Made by a program: the position numbers and the translations under genes. Shown piece after piece: positions 63,377 through 64,000 of a stretch of DNA of 64,000 nt; the stretch's first letter is position 1, and each line of letters opens with the position of its first letter. Origin of the DNA: Elusimicrobia bacterium GWB2_63_22 (GTDB lineage: Bacteria; Elusimicrobiota; Elusimicrobia; Elusimicrobiales; UBA9959); NCBI GenBank assembly GCA_001799735.1, contig MGUA01000033.1, forward strand, positions 23,092 through 87,091, in the 5' to 3' direction. A model generated the notes under the pieces. That model did no database searches and was not told the DNA's origin. It saw only the letters and a list, made by a program, of their open reading frames with translations.

Positions 63377-64000
63377 ATGACCCCTCTTGAAATCATGTGG
63401 CTCGTTTTCATCGTCACCGCGACCAGCCTTTTTGTGGCGGACATAAAGCTCTCCGCAGGCCGCGCCCACGAGATAGGCCGCAAAGAAGCCCTGCTGCTCT
63501 GCGCCTTCTGGATCCTGGTCGCCTCCGTCTTCGGCGTGCTGACCGGCTACATGCTGGGTTTCGACCGCATGGTCGAGTTCTTCACGGCCTACACCATAGA
63601 GTATTCCCTCTCTATGGATAACATGTTCGTGTTCATCATGATCTTCGCCTACTTCGGCGTGCCCAAGAAATACCAGCCGAAGATCCTGACCTGGGGCATC
63701 CTGGGCGCCGTCTTCATGCGCCTGATCCTCATCTTCGCCGGCGTGGGGCTTATCAACAGGTTCCACTGGCTCATCTACGTCTTCGGCGGCCTTCTCATCC
63801 TTACGGCGGTAAAGATGCTGCTGCACAAAGAAGGCGACATGGACCCGGGCAAGAACCCGCTGCTCAAGCTCCTGGGCAAGATCATGCCCATAGACAAGGA
63901 ATCCTCCGGCGGGGAATTCTTCGTGAAGAAGGGGATCTGGCACGCCACGCCCCTGTTCGCCACCCTGGTGGTCATCGAGACCACCGACCTGGTCTTCGCG
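63377..64000 (+). CDS. TerC/Alx-family membrane protein, truncated at window edge
   Basis: The frame is open to the right edge (208 codons). Starting MTPLEIMWLVFIVTATSLFV, it shows several membrane helices and the TerC hallmarks EYSLSMDNMFVFIMIFAYF and VIETTDLVFA at the edge. TerC proteins are linked to metal (manganese or calcium) export or tellurite resistance; the Asp residues in SMDN and TTDL are the presumed metal ligands. Full-length relatives have about 300 or more residues. Confidence 0.92.
   Translation, partial: MTPLEIMWLVFIVTATSLFVADIKLSAGRAHEIGRKEALLLCAFWILVASVFGVLTGYMLGFDRMVEFFTAYTIEYSLSMDNMFVFIMIFAYFGVPKKYQPKILTWGILGAVFMRLILIFAGVGLINRFHWLIYVFGGLLILTAVKMLLHKEGDMDPGKNPLLKLLGKIMPIDKESSGGEFFVKKGIWHATPLFATLVVIETTDLVFA

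Overview
The window is a GC-rich bacterial chromosome segment from a diderm (two-membrane) organism. Lipid A/Kdo/heptose genes, LPS export genes, a secretin-type pilus system and OmpA-like domains all point to an outer membrane. The gene content and order suggest the phylum Elusimicrobiota or a close relative. Clues are a very long secreted tail-fibre-like protein with a YQGRL-type start, its partner with a FlgD/T9SS-like C-terminal domain, the yebC-ruvCAB-spoIID-queA-tgt-yajC-secDF run, and an oxygen-sensitive tungsten-type aldehyde oxidoreductase. The phylum assignment is inference; no 16S or ribosomal gene is present. AT-rich TATAAT boxes stand out in the GC-rich background, and many genes are packed with 4-base ATGA overlaps.

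Layout. 1-1300 (minus): a truncated secreted protein and a HEAT-repeat protein, then tRNA-Arg. 1593-12477 (plus): housekeeping run yebC, ruvC, ruvA, ruvB, spoIID-like, queA, tgt, yajC, secD, secF, an unknown gene, waaA. 12482-16998 (minus): tail-fibre-like giant protein and its secreted partner. 17165-31675 (plus): LPS region with two GT9 glycosyltransferases, a polysaccharide deacetylase, a split DUF4254 pair, lpxK, gmhB, a membrane methyltransferase, a DUF3108 protein, hldA, kdsB, pyrG, kdsA, a zinc-ribbon membrane protein, kdsD, lptC, lptA, lptB. 31860-35544 (minus): flippase-like protein, gamma carbonic anhydrase-like protein, response regulator, MagIII-like glycosylase and TPR protein. 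35642-40056 (plus): nadB and uvrA. 40226-52952 (minus): type IV pilus/type II secretion-like operon (double-OmpA protein, PilM-PilN fusion, PilO, PilP-like, secretin, PilB, PilC, pilin, three minor pilins, gluzincin peptidase). 53070-58099 (minus): two paralogous O-antigen-ligase/TPR proteins, then tRNA-Thr. 58443-62183 (minus): Na+/amino-acid symporter, its tiny MetS-like subunit, a MoaD/ThiS-like carrier and an aldehyde:ferredoxin oxidoreductase. 62306-64000: an unknown P-loop protein and a truncated TerC-family gene.

How they work together. The LPS genes cover Ru5P to A5P to Kdo-8-P (KdsD, KdsA), CMP-Kdo activation (KdsB, with PyrG supplying CTP), heptose phosphate steps (HldA, GmhB), lipid A 4'-phosphorylation (LpxK), Kdo and core transfer (WaaA, GT9) and export (LptA/B/C). 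KdsC is not seen. The pilus operon encodes the motor, alignment complex, secretin and pilins, and the neighbouring O-antigen-ligase-like enzymes may glycosylate pilins or LPS.

The most interesting unexplained signal is intergenic. A structured element at 20053-20175 (plus) and 40065-40197 (minus) has a 99-base core identical at 95 positions. All four differences form two compensatory base-pair swaps in one helix. The outer closing stems differ completely in sequence between the two copies, yet each is well paired. This looks like an undescribed structured RNA, or an element that sits inside hairpins. Two other multi-hairpin intergenic elements lie at 31683-31802 and 58157-58295.
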